Shown piece by piece: positions 12,050-24,900 of a stretch of DNA of 64,000 nt. The notes under the pieces were generated by a model. That model saw nothing but the letters and a program-made list of their open reading frames with translations. It ran no database searches and was not told the origin of the DNA. Source of the stretch: Neoechinorhynchus agilis (lineage: Eukaryota; Acanthocephala); assembly GCA_051530055.1 (NCBI GenBank), contig CM121343.1:1674001-1738000 (forward strand), written 5' to 3'. A program made the position numbers and the translations under genes. Positions within the stretch are counted from its first letter, which is position 1. Every line of letters begins with the position of its first letter.

Positions 12050-12389
12050 AAATGGAAAACTGCGCGATTATTGGAATTGCGCCTATGAGATTTGGTGGAA
12101 TTTTTAATGCTGCTATCTGATTGGTGCATTTTTTTTGCTAATGGATTTTCGCGCTAACCCTTCGCTATTTTCTATCACGATTGCAGTTTACACTTGTTGG
12201 TGTTCATGTTATTATGTGAAAGTGTGGGAAAATTATATATCAAAGACTGACTTTAATTGAAATATTTCATCCAATCACATTGGACTTCCTTAGTCAATTA
12301 TTGTTTGTTAGTAATTTCATGTTATTATTAAAATCCCCATTATTTTTAGATCGTTTATCAACACTTCGAAAAAACCAACAACAAACAAA

Positions 12390-15300
12390 ATGACCTCTGG
12401 AATACGCCCTGAAAACATTGTCAATCGCGCCGAGGAGCTAATGCGGGTTAACAAACCCCACTTGGCAATTCAAACGCTGCTTGACTGTATCGATAATCGT
12501 AAACATCGCAATAATTTCGATGGTATCAAGCCGGTTATTGCATTGTATTTGAGCATTTGCATCAAGATGCGTGATTCTGCAAAAGCCAAAGCAGGAATTG
12601 TTCAATATAGAAATATCTGCCAGAATGGAGGGGCTGATAGGCTTGAAGCGGTGATGATAAATTTTTTGGAAAACAGTGAGAAGCGAACTGACGAAGCGTT
12701 GAAGAGCCTTCACAAGTACAAAGAACTGAGACAATTGGACGATGGTAGTATGGATGATCTAGAGAATATACAATCGCCAGAAATGCTGCAAAAAGTAGCT
12801 AATGGTGAGATGGGAGACGATTACATAGTAGAGATTAATGAAACGATGGGTGCATCAGGAGGTAGCGGAGATCCACTTGCCAATTATGGAGCATGGTTGC
12901 GTTTTTTATGGGAGGCATACCGGATGTGCCTTGAGACTTTAAAGAACAACACTCGAGTTGAAGTTCAATACAAAACAATGGTGTTGTTGTGTTATAAGTT
13001 TGCTGTTCGGCACGAGAGGAGATCGGAGTTCCGGAAATTATGTGATTCTGTAAGGCAGCATCTTAATACTGCAACAAGGAATTTAGCGATTCCAGGAACT
13101 GCAGTTTATGGAATCAGGCTCGAGAACAGTGACACTGTTAAAGCATACATCCACACGAGGATAGTACAGTTCAATTGCGCTGTTGAGTTGAATATGTGGC
13201 AAGAAGCGTACAGGGCAATTGAAGATCTACATACTTTACTAGTAAAAGCCGGTACTCGATCTTGTACCGCTTTTCAATTTATCACATATTACTGGAAAGC
13301 GGCTACAGCTTTCTGGAATGCTGGTTTATATGCCCACCATGCTCAGGCACTATTTCATCAATTTACAATTTACAGAAAAAGAAAGTATCCTGTCACCAAA
13401 GAAGAAATGGCACGGATGTCTACTAGGCTTGTTCTCGCTATACTAGCGGTTCCAACATACAAAGCCGCCCCAACTCAATCCGATAATCAACTCGAATTGG
13501 ACGATGGGCAATCGGAGCGACAAAAACAACTCTATTCACTTTTGAATTTAACACGTCCTCCAACTCGCGAAAGTTTGTTAGCTGACCTTAAGATCATTAA
13601 CATATCAGAATACACTAAGGGAACAAAAGTAGGTGAAATCCTTGCTCGTCTTTTGCGTTCGCTTGACGCAGACAGCCTTAATCTCCTTGAGACCTTTGTG
13701 GACGAGAGCGTCAAGGAACCTGCTATACAATCATGTGAAGATTCTCCGTGGTCCCTTGATGCTGGAATTCCGGAGTACATTGTACGTCAATATGTGCCAC
13801 ATATTCGATCCGTGGTAGTGAGCATCTATCTTCAACAGACCTCCCAACTCTACTCAACCGTGAGTATCAGTCGACTGCAAAAATTATGCCCTTGCAATAC
13901 GCCCACTCATCGGGTTCTGAACTATAGCCTTCAAATGTGTCGTTCTAAAGTATTTGATGCCACCGTGGATGATGTCAATGAAACTGTTACGTTTCGCCGT
14001 GGTTTTAGAAGTGTGGTAACGTCCGCAGATGCAAACAGTATCCAAATGAGTGAACAAGAAGCTCTTAGGAGCCACTTGAAACGAATTACGTTCGGAAGCG
14101 CCAAAGTGATAGACAACATAATCGCGAAGAACAAATTTAAAAATCCCATTGAACAGAGGAATGCTGCAAAGAGGTCACAGTTAGTTCAAGCTCAACTCTC
14201 AGCCACTAAGAAACATGAATTGGCAAAAGAACGGTTTGCAACCATTGAATCGTTCAAAAAAATGAAGGAAGTGCGTCTTATCAAAATTAGACAGACTGAA
14301 ATGCAAATGGAACGGCAGCGCCATGAACGTGAGGCCGAGATGGAGGAAGCTAGAAAACGCGATAGAAGTCAACATCGAAAAAAGATTGAGCAAGAGGAGT
14401 TGGAAAGACAGGAGAGACAACGAACGAAGGACCTGATGATGACATTCGACATGGGTCGAAAGTTCTTGGCAGGAAAGACAGATGAAGAATTGGTGAATAT
14501 TGACATTCGCGAAATTGAGCTAGCACAGGAAATTAACGACAGAAAAGTTGAAAAGGAAAGAAGAGAAAAATTAGCGAGGCAAGCAAAGAAGATTGATTAT
14601 TATTACCGTGCATGTCACCAGGTTCAACTGGAGGGACTTAAGAAAATGGCCCAAGAAAAATGCAATGAAATGAGAGACCATTGGGATAAATCCTACAATT
14701 TGTTAGAAGAGACAGTTATGGATGAATATCAGAAATCGCTTGAACATCGAGATAGATTAAGGTTAAAGGAACCTGAAATTAATCAATACGTGCAAACGGT
14801 GATGGAAAAACGAGAAAATGCATTAAAAGACAAAGTGCTCGAGCACGAAAAACGGTATGAAGAATTGAGAGAAAAGGTTGCGCTTCGAAGAAAAGAGCAG
14901 AGAAAGATTCAAAGGAAGGCAGAGTACGAGGCGGAATTGAAGCGCAAGGCTGAGGAAGAGAAGCGCTTGGCTGATGAAAAGAAATACCGTGCTCCGACCA
15001 CAACTCCCGTTGTCCCTCCAACAAAATCTTCAATGCCAGTAACTCGTGGAAGATTTCAGAACTTGGAATCGCAAAGCAGTACCTACCCACGACGATGGAA
15101 TAATCCTCCACAAAGACGAAATCGTTCGCCACCGCAACAGCGGCAGCAGCAGCAACAACAACAACAACAACAACCGCCACCACAGCCGGCATACCGAGCA
15201 CCGACAGCAATGGGTCGCACAGCTTCCAATTATCCGTCTTTTAATACCAATAATAGAAATCCGACATCACCGGCTGCTGCGCCAAACACCACACCGTTCA

Positions 15301-15419
15301 GTGTACCTCGGCGAGAAGGTGTGCGTCGCTGGTCACCACCGAGGAGTTCTGCTCCCAGAACAAGATGGAATTATGCAAATACGTCAAAGGCCTCTGAGAC
15401 CAATTGGCGAAATCGATGA
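12390..15419 (+). CDS. eif3a: Translation initiation factor 3 subunit A (eIF3a)
   Basis: Largest core subunit of eIF3, which binds the 40S ribosome and organises mRNA recruitment in the cytoplasm. A single open frame of 1,009 aa. The N-terminus (RPENIVNRAEELMRVNKP, then the YRNICQ motif) matches eIF3a. A helical PCI region follows (about 320-500), then a long highly charged Lys/Glu/Arg coiled region (about 560-870). The low-complexity tail is rich in Pro, Arg and Gln with a Gln run near residue 920-930. The start follows ACAAACAAA and is the first ATG of the conserved frame. Unlike its neighbours the gene has no intron over 3 kb. Length is close to fungal and nematode eIF3a but shorter than the vertebrate protein, whose tail carries extra repeats. 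Confidence 0.95.
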   Translation: MTSGIRPENIVNRAEELMRVNKPHLAIQTLLDCIDNRKHRNNFDGIKPVIALYLSICIKMRDSAKAKAGIVQYRNICQNGGADRLEAVMINFLENSEKRTDEALKSLHKYKELRQLDDGSMDDLENIQSPEMLQKVANGEMGDDYIVEINETMGASGGSGDPLANYGAWLRFLWEAYRMCLETLKNNTRVEVQYKTMVLLCYKFAVRHERRSEFRKLCDSVRQHLNTATRNLAIPGTAVYGIRLENSDTVKAYIHTRIVQFNCAVELNMWQEAYRAIEDLHTLLVKAGTRSCTAFQFITYYWKAATAFWNAGLYAHHAQALFHQFTIYRKRKYPVTKEEMARMSTRLVLAILAVPTYKAAPTQSDNQLELDDGQSERQKQLYSLLNLTRPPTRESLLADLKIINISEYTKGTKVGEILARLLRSLDADSLNLLETFVDESVKEPAIQSCEDSPWSLDAGIPEYIVRQYVPHIRSVVVSIYLQQTSQLYSTVSISRLQKLCPCNTPTHRVLNYSLQMCRSKVFDATVDDVNETVTFRRGFRSVVTSADANSIQMSEQEALRSHLKRITFGSAKVIDNIIAKNKFKNPIEQRNAAKRSQLVQAQLSATKKHELAKERFATIESFKKMKEVRLIKIRQTEMQMERQRHEREAEMEEARKRDRSQHRKKIEQEELERQERQRTKDLMMTFDMGRKFLAGKTDEELVNIDIREIELAQEINDRKVEKERREKLARQAKKIDYYYRACHQVQLEGLKKMAQEKCNEMRDHWDKSYNLLEETVMDEYQKSLEHRDRLRLKEPEINQYVQTVMEKRENALKDKVLEHEKRYEELREKVALRRKEQRKIQRKAEYEAELKRKAEEEKRLADEKKYRAPTTTPVVPPTKSSMPVTRGRFQNLESQSSTYPRRWNNPPQRRNRSPPQQRQQQQQQQQQQPPPQPAYRAPTAMGRTASNYPSFNTNNRNPTSPAAAPNTTPFSVPRREGVRRWSPPRSSAPRTRWNYANTSKASETNWRNR

Positions 15420-15972
15420 GGTTTTAACGCTATAAGAAGTTTCTTCTTTTTAAGTCTAAATACCGAGGTATTTTTTATATGTTCTACTACATCCATTTCT
15501 CTACTTGCACGATAAACGCTCCCAGAAATATAATGAATATCTAAAAGTCATTTAGCTATCACCTTTTTGGAAAATATATCCATGAGTATCGCCCCTAATA
15601 AAATCAGACGAGCGAAATAGATTATACTAAAAATCTTATCGAAAACCGTTCTTGCTCGACCGTCTGCGTTACCAAGGCGGTAATTTCTGTGCGTTCAATT
15701 GAATTTCGATTAATTTTTTGGTGTGTGCCAAAGTTTTTTCGTAGTGTCTAAAGTGTTAGCACATTTTCATGACAGTTTTTGCAAGATTTATCAAATTCTT
15801 CAACTATGTCTTAATGCGTACATTTTAAGCAATTGAAATCGTTCTGGATTGTTTGATTAGTTAGAATCATTGAAAAATGATTGGTATTTTGCAAACAGAA
15901 GCCCGCAGTCATTTTTAACGTGATTTATGGCTTTTCTTAAAATAATATCACTAATGCACGAAATTTAGACCT

Positions 15973-17374
15973 TTATTTCATAAACCAGTTGAGTAGATTG
16001 ACATTTATCATAAATGTAAGCGCTACAATGATTACTTTGCTAACGTGGCATTTTTGACCAAATGAGCATACTGAACATATAGTTAAATTTTTGTGAATTT
16101 CCGTTTTGCATGTATTGCTATTAAGCATAAAGTCCAATATGGAGATCGAGAAAGGTTGATCGCACATAGCAAAGTCCGTCAATATGTATTCTTTATTCTT
16201 CATTGTTTGGACAATGGCACAATCGCAGACAATTGGATTATCAAATAGGTGTATTTTTTGAATAGATGGTAATTTGTCCAAAAGGCAATTGTCCAAAGTA
16301 GTAAGATTGTTGCTAACTAAATCCAACTCTTTGAGGCTTAAAAGATGGCAAAACGATCGGGATATATTAATGCTGTTGTTCCGAACAGATAAAAATGACA
16401 GATTTTTCCATGGTGAAGCTGGTTCTATACTTTTAAGCAAACAGTCACTTAGTCCAGTAGTTTCCAACCAAATCAATAAAGTCACCTTCATAAAGACTAT
16501 AAAGTGGTTATAATTTTCTGGGACCTTTTTTTTATTGCAACGCTAATTAAAAACAGAAAAAGGGCGATACTTCATTTTTAAGAATGACACCAAGGATGCG
16601 AAAAATGGATTTTAAACACATACCGTAAACATTCTACATTGGTAACCACTGGCTTACTTCAAGGCGGACGAGATTTGGCATCTTGATTGAGAACCATTTT
16701 GGAAAGATTCCCATTGGATTCCCATTTAGCATTAAGTTATTTAGTTCTCTTATCTTGAAACCTGGTTCCAACAAATTGATTCCTTTGATGCGATTAAAAG
16801 ACAAGTCGATTGATCTTGGCTTATTTAGTAAGCTGAAGTTGAATTTTGTTAAAAGATTAAAAGATGCATCGAGAATCTCAAGATTGAGTGGCAATAATTT
16901 ACATTGAATACTTTTCATCGAATTGTGATTTATGAGTAGAAGTTGAACCGAGTCGGGCAATGTTGTCGACAAAGTTTCCAAATGGTTATAGGCGAGGTTG
17001 AGAAATTTTAGGCATTTCGGGAACTCGCCAGATATCCATGAAATTCGATTGTTGGAGTAATCGAGACTCGTTGCATTGGGAGGGATCATATATTTGAAAC
17101 AAAGTTCTCATTAAAAATGGAAACAGCAGTCCATGAGAGCTCCTGTCTTATTGATAACCCGAATTCTATGGTTACTAAAAGTGAATTTATCAATGCGATG
17201 ACAGTTCGCAAAATTGATGGGAGAAACTTTGGCATGTGTTCCAATAATCGTTGCACTGCAATCGTAATTATTCCTTGCGGTTACCTGGCACCTCGACATG
17301 AACTTTGAGCATCCTGTTCGCTTCATTGATTTTAGGACTGAGAATAGCAGCGACACTAGGATTATTTTGATCAT
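15973..17374 (-). CDS. Leucine-rich-repeat protein, probably secreted or membrane-attached
   Basis: Two well-supported exons: 17089-16658 (phase 0, donor GTAAGC) and 16485-15973. The joined frame reads through LRR units such as LKFLNLAYNHLETL, LEILDASFNLLTKF, LSFLSVRNNSINIS and LKELDLVSNNLTTL. A cysteine cap of LRRCT type follows (DNPIVCDCAI...MCDQ...NTCKT). A hydrophobic stretch (VSKVIIVALTFMINVN) at the very C-terminus could be a membrane or GPI signal. An upstream frame at 17374-17111 starts with a hydrophobic leader and holds Cys residues of an N-terminal cap, but its junction to 17089 is not clear. Closest relationship among LRR receptors (Toll-like, chaoptin-like, slit-like) cannot be decided from the sequence alone. 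Confidence 0.75.
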
Positions 17375-18290
17375 TCGTTATTTTACGTAGGTGTAGAAGA
17401 TACCATTGTGTCTAGATAGAAGTCATTTTGTTCAAATGCATTCTCACCAAGAGTGGTTTTTCATGGGGCATTGATTAAAGGATGCATAAAAGACGACCTT
17501 GACCGGATGTGGAATGCAACATTGGCATTGCCTACGTTTTTGATGAAGGAGATAGCTTATCCGTGAGGAGTTCTCGTTTATCAGTAGTACCTTGTTTACG
17601 CACGTCAGTTTAATCAATTCGGAAAAATCCCCAGGCTTGATCAATCAATCGGACGCGAGCTATAACCACCAACGAACATGCTTTATTTCTTAATTTTTCT
17701 TTCAAAAAAGATTTCAGAAATGTTTCAACAAGCGGCATTGGATGGAGTTCTGGTATTGAATAACTAAGAAGATTAACTCGATTATCGCCTTCTTAAAGTT
17801 TATTGAGCATCATCGAAAACAGGAATGACTTTTGAAGATAAAAGGTATTTCTATGATCATGTATAAAATATATCGATTGTATTTCATTTATACAACTTTG
17901 CAACCTATAACAACGGCGGCGTTCGATGCGTTTGTAAAATTAGAGATGTGGGGAAGGATTTTCTTTTGATGGTTTTTTTGGTTTTCAGTGGCTAAGGACG
18001 TTAACCCATTTGGACCCCCTCAAAAACATGGAAACCGATTGAATCAGCGTTTCCTCGTGAGACCTGCCATTTAAAAGCAGTTGGTCTATTGCTAGAGATG
18101 AATTTCTCAATTAAGCAGCCGACAAAAAAGCGAATACCACAAATAGATATACAGTATCCACACGGTCTCAAACGTCCTGGCGATTGTGCTTTTATAGACG
18201 TGTCAAGTGGAGACGACACTCCTCGAGACGGGTGTTTATCGTGACAGTCAATTATGGTGTCAGTCGCATGATGCCAAGACTTCACATATA

Positions 18291-21200
18291 TCAAATCTTA
18301 AACTTTAATACAAAGCCCCGGGCATTGTTGGAAATGTCGGTCACAAATGTAACATTAACCAAATTGGAACGTGAGGTGAATGGCCGAGGTTTTCGATTGC
18401 CACATAACACTCGTGTCCCCAAGTGTCTATTTGTGTATGGGTGAAGTTGAGTAAATTGCAGCCTATCGTAAGTACATATTCCCTAGATTCAAATTGAAAT
18501 TGGTGACTGATGAGACCTATCGTACCGGTGATCCCTCGATTTCAAACTCTTCGAACTTGAATATTATCTTACGTCGTATGGGTGCTTCGATTAGCCACGA
18601 ACATGAGAGGTTTGAGGGATATCGATTTGTCGAATCGTCCCGCGGAGATCGTATAATCGAAAACGGTCTACGTACGCCAAGTCGAATATGTTCTTTGCAA
18701 TTCTCCTTGTTTCTTTGAAGTTCTGCCAACTTGAGAACTAATGCGAGACCGTAGTTGATTGCATAATATAGACAAATTTACTACTTACCACTTTCGATGG
18801 ATGATAATGTCTTGCATGATCGCCCGTCTTTTAAAAGCTTGTAACCAATATCGCATTCACATACTATTTTGCCAAATACACTATTACAAATTTGACTGCA
18901 ACCTCCATTCCTTATGCTACAACTATTTTTTCCTTTAAACAACACGAAGCACAAAAAAAGGTAAATGTAAAAAGTGCGGGACTGACTTGTCTGATAAACT
19001 GCTCTAAATGCAACCGAACCACCATTATGACTTATCATCCGAATTTTCATTGAATTGGAACGAGTCGATAGATAGATACTGTGATTGCATCTATCTTTAC
19101 CGCTCAACCGCTTCAGTAGAGGTAATTCGCTGCATGAGCAGTTCCCGTCATATACCACGATCCCAGTCGTAAAATCGTGGACGCCGCCACCATTAATCTA
19201 TGCGAAAATAGTATTATTTAAAGTATTTATAAGAATTACCGAAACATATCCTATTATTAAATTGATTTGGCTGCGTTCCGGTCCGTTAATTGTCCATTCA
19301 CATGCCTCAGAGTCGTCATTAGGATCCGGATAGGCAGGGTTTGAAATGAATGCATAAGGTGAACTCATTTGGCCACCACACTGCACTGCTTTGTATAGAT
19401 ACTAAGTCCGCGAAGAATACTTTTCAGCTCTAACCTCTGGCTATAAGCCTAAATTTTGGCATAGATTCCATCGCTTCCTGGACATTTGAACCCCATAGTT
19501 CAATAAACGATACATGCGACGATGAAGTTGATAAATCTCTTAAATTGCGCTGGCGTCCATTAATATATCCTATAAAAAGACCAAAAATTGGTTGATTTTT
19601 TACGGTCAACAAATGTGTGTGTATATATTTTTTATTGATTCTAAGTCATAGAAAAAGAATACGCACAAAAAGGACTTTTCAATTTGCTGGATATTTAATA
19701 AATTTAAATTATGGCATAACGACGAGGGAATTGATCGGTTTTAACTACAGAAAATGTGTACATCACAACTTTTCCGATTTAGAGATTAAATGTATTTTTG
19801 TTCGCCGTGGAATGCTAAAGATATCTATGAGCAACATTGATATCCACATGTGGAAGAATAAAATGGATGTATTTGATTCTTAGTAAGCCCTTGTGGCGCA
19901 CATTTTTCATTCACAAAAATCTACGAATATGAGAAACAATCCGTCAATATTTGTGAAGATGGCAGGCAGTATTATACGAAGAATGTTTTACAAAAAGAAC
20001 GGCATAGAATTAGTGTAGTCCATAAAATTACGAAAAAATATGGATCGTCTTAGTAGCAAGAATGACATAAAGATTTGAAATGAAGGATGAACAACATGCC
20101 TAGGATTCTAAGATTCCTGTGATAACTGTCGTAAATAATTCCGATTTGCCCCCGATACAAATGGATTTCCTCAACTTCGAGAACTATCCTATTGCCGGCT
20201 GATGTGATCATTCTCCATGCACAATATTGACATTGGGTGATATCATCAAGAGGTTCCACGATCAATGGTTCCTTGATGTTTTTCAAAATCAGATTTCCAC
20301 CACAAGCTATGAAATAGGCGAATATTACATTCGAGTTACTGTACATTGTTAGGAATGAGTACAACTAACGAGGACAACGATATAATTTGTTAGTTTGCAC
20401 AATATCCCCTTTACTGGGCTGTATACGTTGTCCGAGCTGACCCATAGCGTCCAGATAATAATCATATTCCCCTTTATCTTCCTGTTTTTGATAACCTGTT
20501 CGTCTCAAAATTATAGTGAATTGCATATCAGACTTCGAGAACGTGTTCGGAGCATAGTGCATTATACTGTGTGGGTCGTAAGATTCTCCCAACGAATCAA
20601 CATCCTCATCGGTTTTTTTAACAAAATTATACCTTTGATCTAATTTTGAGCAAATCACCGGTTCTATAAGCTTACGGTACTCATCACCTACCATGGTTTA
20701 CATTATCATCGATGACATAAATATAGTCGTCCCGATCAGGTCTCGTGTGCTCGTGCCAGAAACCGATTGCGTGTCCGAATTCATGTGCCATGATTCCAGG
20801 TCTATCACATTCTTCACTCAAATACAGATACTGGGCGCCAAGCACTTGACGACCGACTTGTGAACAGCACCTACGATTTGATTATTGTTAATATGTACGC
20901 ATCTCTGAGAAAAATTTCTTAAGAAATTCAAGTACCCGCATGCTCCTGGCTGGATTCGAAGCCAACTCGTGTGCCACATCTCTCTTTCCGTGAATAGAAT
21001 ACACGTACTTTTCATCCACATTCTCATTGAAAAATGGATCATTTGCAAAAATTGACCTTTTCACAAAAAAAAGTAATGATTTCTTATTCCCAAATATTAA
21101 AATATTACTAACCTGAATAATTGTACGTGATCTCATATGGGATTATAGCACCAGGCCATAGATTCATGGGGTTCGCAATAGCTGCTCGGCGTGTCCTTGA

Positions 21201-21487
21201 TTGAAGCCGGTAGTATTGGAAGATGGTCCCTCGTTTTTTTTCTAAATAAGGTATCAGCACTTTTGTTGACATGAAACAAAGTACTTGAGACGATTTTCAA
21301 CGACCGAAGAAAACAATGGCCACCCCCACCAAGGACCTTCATGTTTATTCATCATAACAGTTGTCATCACTGTATTGCTCATTTTCGCTATTGCGTTTGC
21401 ATCTTTCGAAGGATCATATTGATGGCCATAGTGAAAAAAGTATCCAATTAACAAGCTGATCAGCAACGAGTTCATGCGATTGGCCAC
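18291..21487 (-). CDS. BMP1/tolloid-like astacin metalloprotease (astacin-CUB-CUB-EGF-CUB)
   Basis: Secreted zinc protease of family M12A. The hydrophobic leader (MNSLLISLLIGYFF) and a short prodomain end at a furin-like site RTRR. The mature enzyme starts AAIANPMNLWPGAIIPYEI. Exon joins resolved here: 21113/21056, 20936/20870, 20692/20639 and 20370/20306, with introns of 52-65 nt. The catalytic site HEFGHAIGFWHEHTRPDR and Met-turn SIMHYAPNTF are intact. CUB1 follows at about 20306-20060, the end of a CUB near 19600-19430, CUB2 near 19386-18990, an EGF module (CSIRNGGCSQIC...CECDIGYKL) near 18930-18790, then CUB3 in two pieces (FEFEEFEIEGSP-like, and RVLCGNRKP to the TGA at 18291). The architecture equals the short BMP1 form. 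Substrates in the family are procollagens and BMP antagonists, and cuticle collagens in nematodes. The CUB3 centre was not found between its two halves. Confidence 0.85.
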
Positions 21488-21968
21488 CGAATTGTGGCGA
21501 ATTCAATATGTATATATATATATCTGGGTGTATGTATCTAGCGAGGTTCGATAGTCGCTCTATAAAAGACTATTGATAGGAATGTTCAATCGTCTAGCGT
21601 GCTAAAGCATAGGAGATTGTTGATGTACGCCTACTCCTTGAATAAGAATGTATTTTTGTCTGATGGAACTAAGGCGGAAATGTGCCTTTTAAACACCACT
21701 ACAGCCGCTCGTCTTTTCCTCTATATATTTTGTCTGCATGTCGTTCGTCTCGGTTGTTCAGATACACGTGCATTCTGCTCTTAGATATAAAAGCGATCGA
21801 ATATGCTCAATACTTGGATTTTCAGAAAAATTATCAAACAAACCTCAAATGCACTGATCATGCCGTTCAAAAATCTTAATCTGGATAGTTGCCTTTTTTA
21901 GTAGTATTTGCACACTTTTCTGGATCAATCACATACTTGGTACCTCCAATGAGATCGTCGTAGCTTTC

Positions 21969-24900
21969 AAAACGATGCAATCAAACTACACTGGGACGTC
22001 AATCATCCGAAACGTCAATTTTATCCGGATATATTTTTGTCAACGACATGAACTTTATAAATGTTCAATCTGGACAAAACGATGCAATCAAACTACACTG
22101 GGACGTCAATCATCCGAAACGTCAATTTTATCCGGATATATTTTTGTCAACGACATGAACTTTAAAAATGTTCAATCGAAACAAAACGATGCAATCAAAC
22201 TACACTGGGACGTCGATTATCCGAAACGTCAATTTTATCCGGATATATTTTTGTCAACGACATGAACTTTATAAATGTTCAATCTGGACAAAACGATGCA
22301 ATCAAACTACACTGGGACGTCGATTATCTGAAACGTCAATTTTATCCGGATATATTTTTGTCAACGACATGAACTTTATAAATGTTCAATCGAAACAAAA
22401 CAATGCAATCAAACTACACTGGGACGTCAATCATCCGAAACGTCAATTTTATCCGGATATATTTTTGTTAACGACATGAACTTTATAAATGTTCAATCCA
22501 AACAAAACGATGCAATCAAACTACACTGGGACGTCAATCATCCGAAACGTCAATTTTATCCGGATATATTTTTGTCAACGACATGAACTTTATAAATGTT
22601 CAATCTGGACAAAATAATGCAATAAAACTACACTGGGACGTCGATTATCCGAAACGTCAATTTTATCCGGATATATTTTTGTCAACGACATGAACTTTAT
22701 AAATGTTCAATCTGGACAAAACGATGCAATCAAACTACACTGGGACGTCGATTATCTGAAACGTCAATTTTATCCGGATATATTTTTGTCAACGACATGA
22801 ACTTTATAAATGTTCAATCTGGACAACGATGCAATCAAACTACACTGGGACGTCGATTATCTGAAACGTCAATTCTATCCGGATATATTTTTGTCAGCGA
22901 CATGAACTTTATAAATGTTCAATCTGGACAAAACGATGCAATCAAACTACACTGGGACGTCAATCATCCGAAACGTCAATTTTATCCGCATATATTTTTG
23001 TCAACGACATGAACTTTATAAATGTTCAATCTAAACAAAACGATGCAATCAAACTACACTGGGACGTCAATCATCCGAAACGTCAATTTTATCCGCATAT
23101 ATTTTTGTCAACGACATGAACTTTATAAATGTTCAATCGAAACAAAACGATGCAATCAAACTACACTGGGACGTCAATCATCCGAAACGTCAATTTTATC
23201 CGGATATATTTTTGTCAACGACGTGAACTTTATAAATGTTCAATCGAAACAAAACGATGCAATCAAACTACACTGGGACGTCGATTATCCGAAACGTCAA
23301 TTTTATCCGGATATATTTTTGTCAACGACGCGAACTTTATAAATGTTCAATCCAAACAAAACGATGCAATCAAACTACACTGGGACGTCAATCATCCGAA
23401 ACGTCAATTTTATCCGCATATATTTTTGTCAACGACGTGAACTTTATAAATGTTCAATCTAAACAAAACGATGCAATCAAACTACACTGGGACGTCAATC
23501 ATCCGAAACGTCAATTTTATCCGGATATATTTTTGTCAACGACATAAACTTTATAAACGTTCAATCGAAACAAAACGATGCAATCAAACTACACTGGGAC
23601 GTCAATCATCCGAAACGTCAATTTTATCCGGATATATTTTTGTCAACGACGTGAACTTTATAAATGTTCAATCTAAACAAAACGATGCAATCAAACTACA
23701 CTGGGACGTCAATCATCCGAAACGTCAATTTTATCCGGATATATTTTTGTCAACGACATGAACTTTATAAATGTTCAATCTAAACAAAACGATGCAATCA
23801 AACTACACTCTGACGTCAATCACCCGAAACTTCAATTTTATCCGCATATATTTTTGTCAACGACATGAACTTTATAAACGTTCAATCGAAACAAAACGAT
23901 GCAATCAAACTACACTGGGACGTCAATCATCCGAAACGTCAATTTTATCCGGATATATTTTTGTCAACGACATGAACTTTATAAATGTTCAATCTGGACA
24001 AAGCGATGCAATCAAACTACACTGGGACGTCGATTATCCGAAACGTCAATTTTATCCGCATATATTTTTGTCAACGACATGAACTTTATAAATGTTCAAT
24101 CTAAACAAAACGATGCAATCAAACTACACTGGAACGTCGATTATCCGAAACGTCAATTTTATCCGCATATATTTTGTCAACGACATGAACTTCAAAAATG
24201 TTCAATCTGGACAAAACAATGCAATCAAACTACACTGGGACGTCGATTATCCGAAACGTCAATTTTATCCGCATATATTTTTTGTAAACGACATGAACTT
24301 TTTAAATGTTCAATCTGGACAAAACAATGCAATCAAACTACACTGGGACGTCAATCATCCGAAACGTCAATTTTATCCGGATATATTTTTTGTCAGCGAC
24401 ATGAACATTATAAATGTTCAATCTGGACAAGCGATGCAATCAAACTACACTGGGACGTCGATTATCCGAAACGTCAATTTTATCCGCATATATTTTTGTC
24501 AACGACATGAACTTTATAAATGTTCAATCTAAACAAAACGATGCAATCAAACTACACTGGAACGTCGATTATCCGAAACGTCAATTTTATCCGCATATAT
24601 TTTTGTCAACGACATGAACTTCAAAAATGTTCAATCTGGACAAAACAATGCAATCAAACTACACTGGGACGTCGATTATCCGAAACGTCAATTTTATCCG
24701 CATATATTTTTGTCAACGACATGAACTTTATAAATGTTCAATCTGGACAAAGCGATGCAATCAAACTACACTGGGACGTCGATTATCCGAAACGTCAATT
24801 TTATCCGGATATATTTTTGTCAGCGACATGAACTTTATAAATGTTCAATCTGGACAAAACAGTGCAATCAAACTACACTGGGACGTCGATGATCCGAAAC

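Noticed and set aside
14779-15210. Antisense 143-codon frame over the 3' part of eIF3a
   Set aside because: Val/Ala runs on the minus strand mirror the CAA/CAG run of eIF3a; a shadow frame.
17444-17644. Extra upstream exon of the LRR gene (66 codons, minus)
   Set aside because: A faint leucine pattern only, no matching splice phase to 17374 and an odd Cys/Gln cluster; not enough to include.
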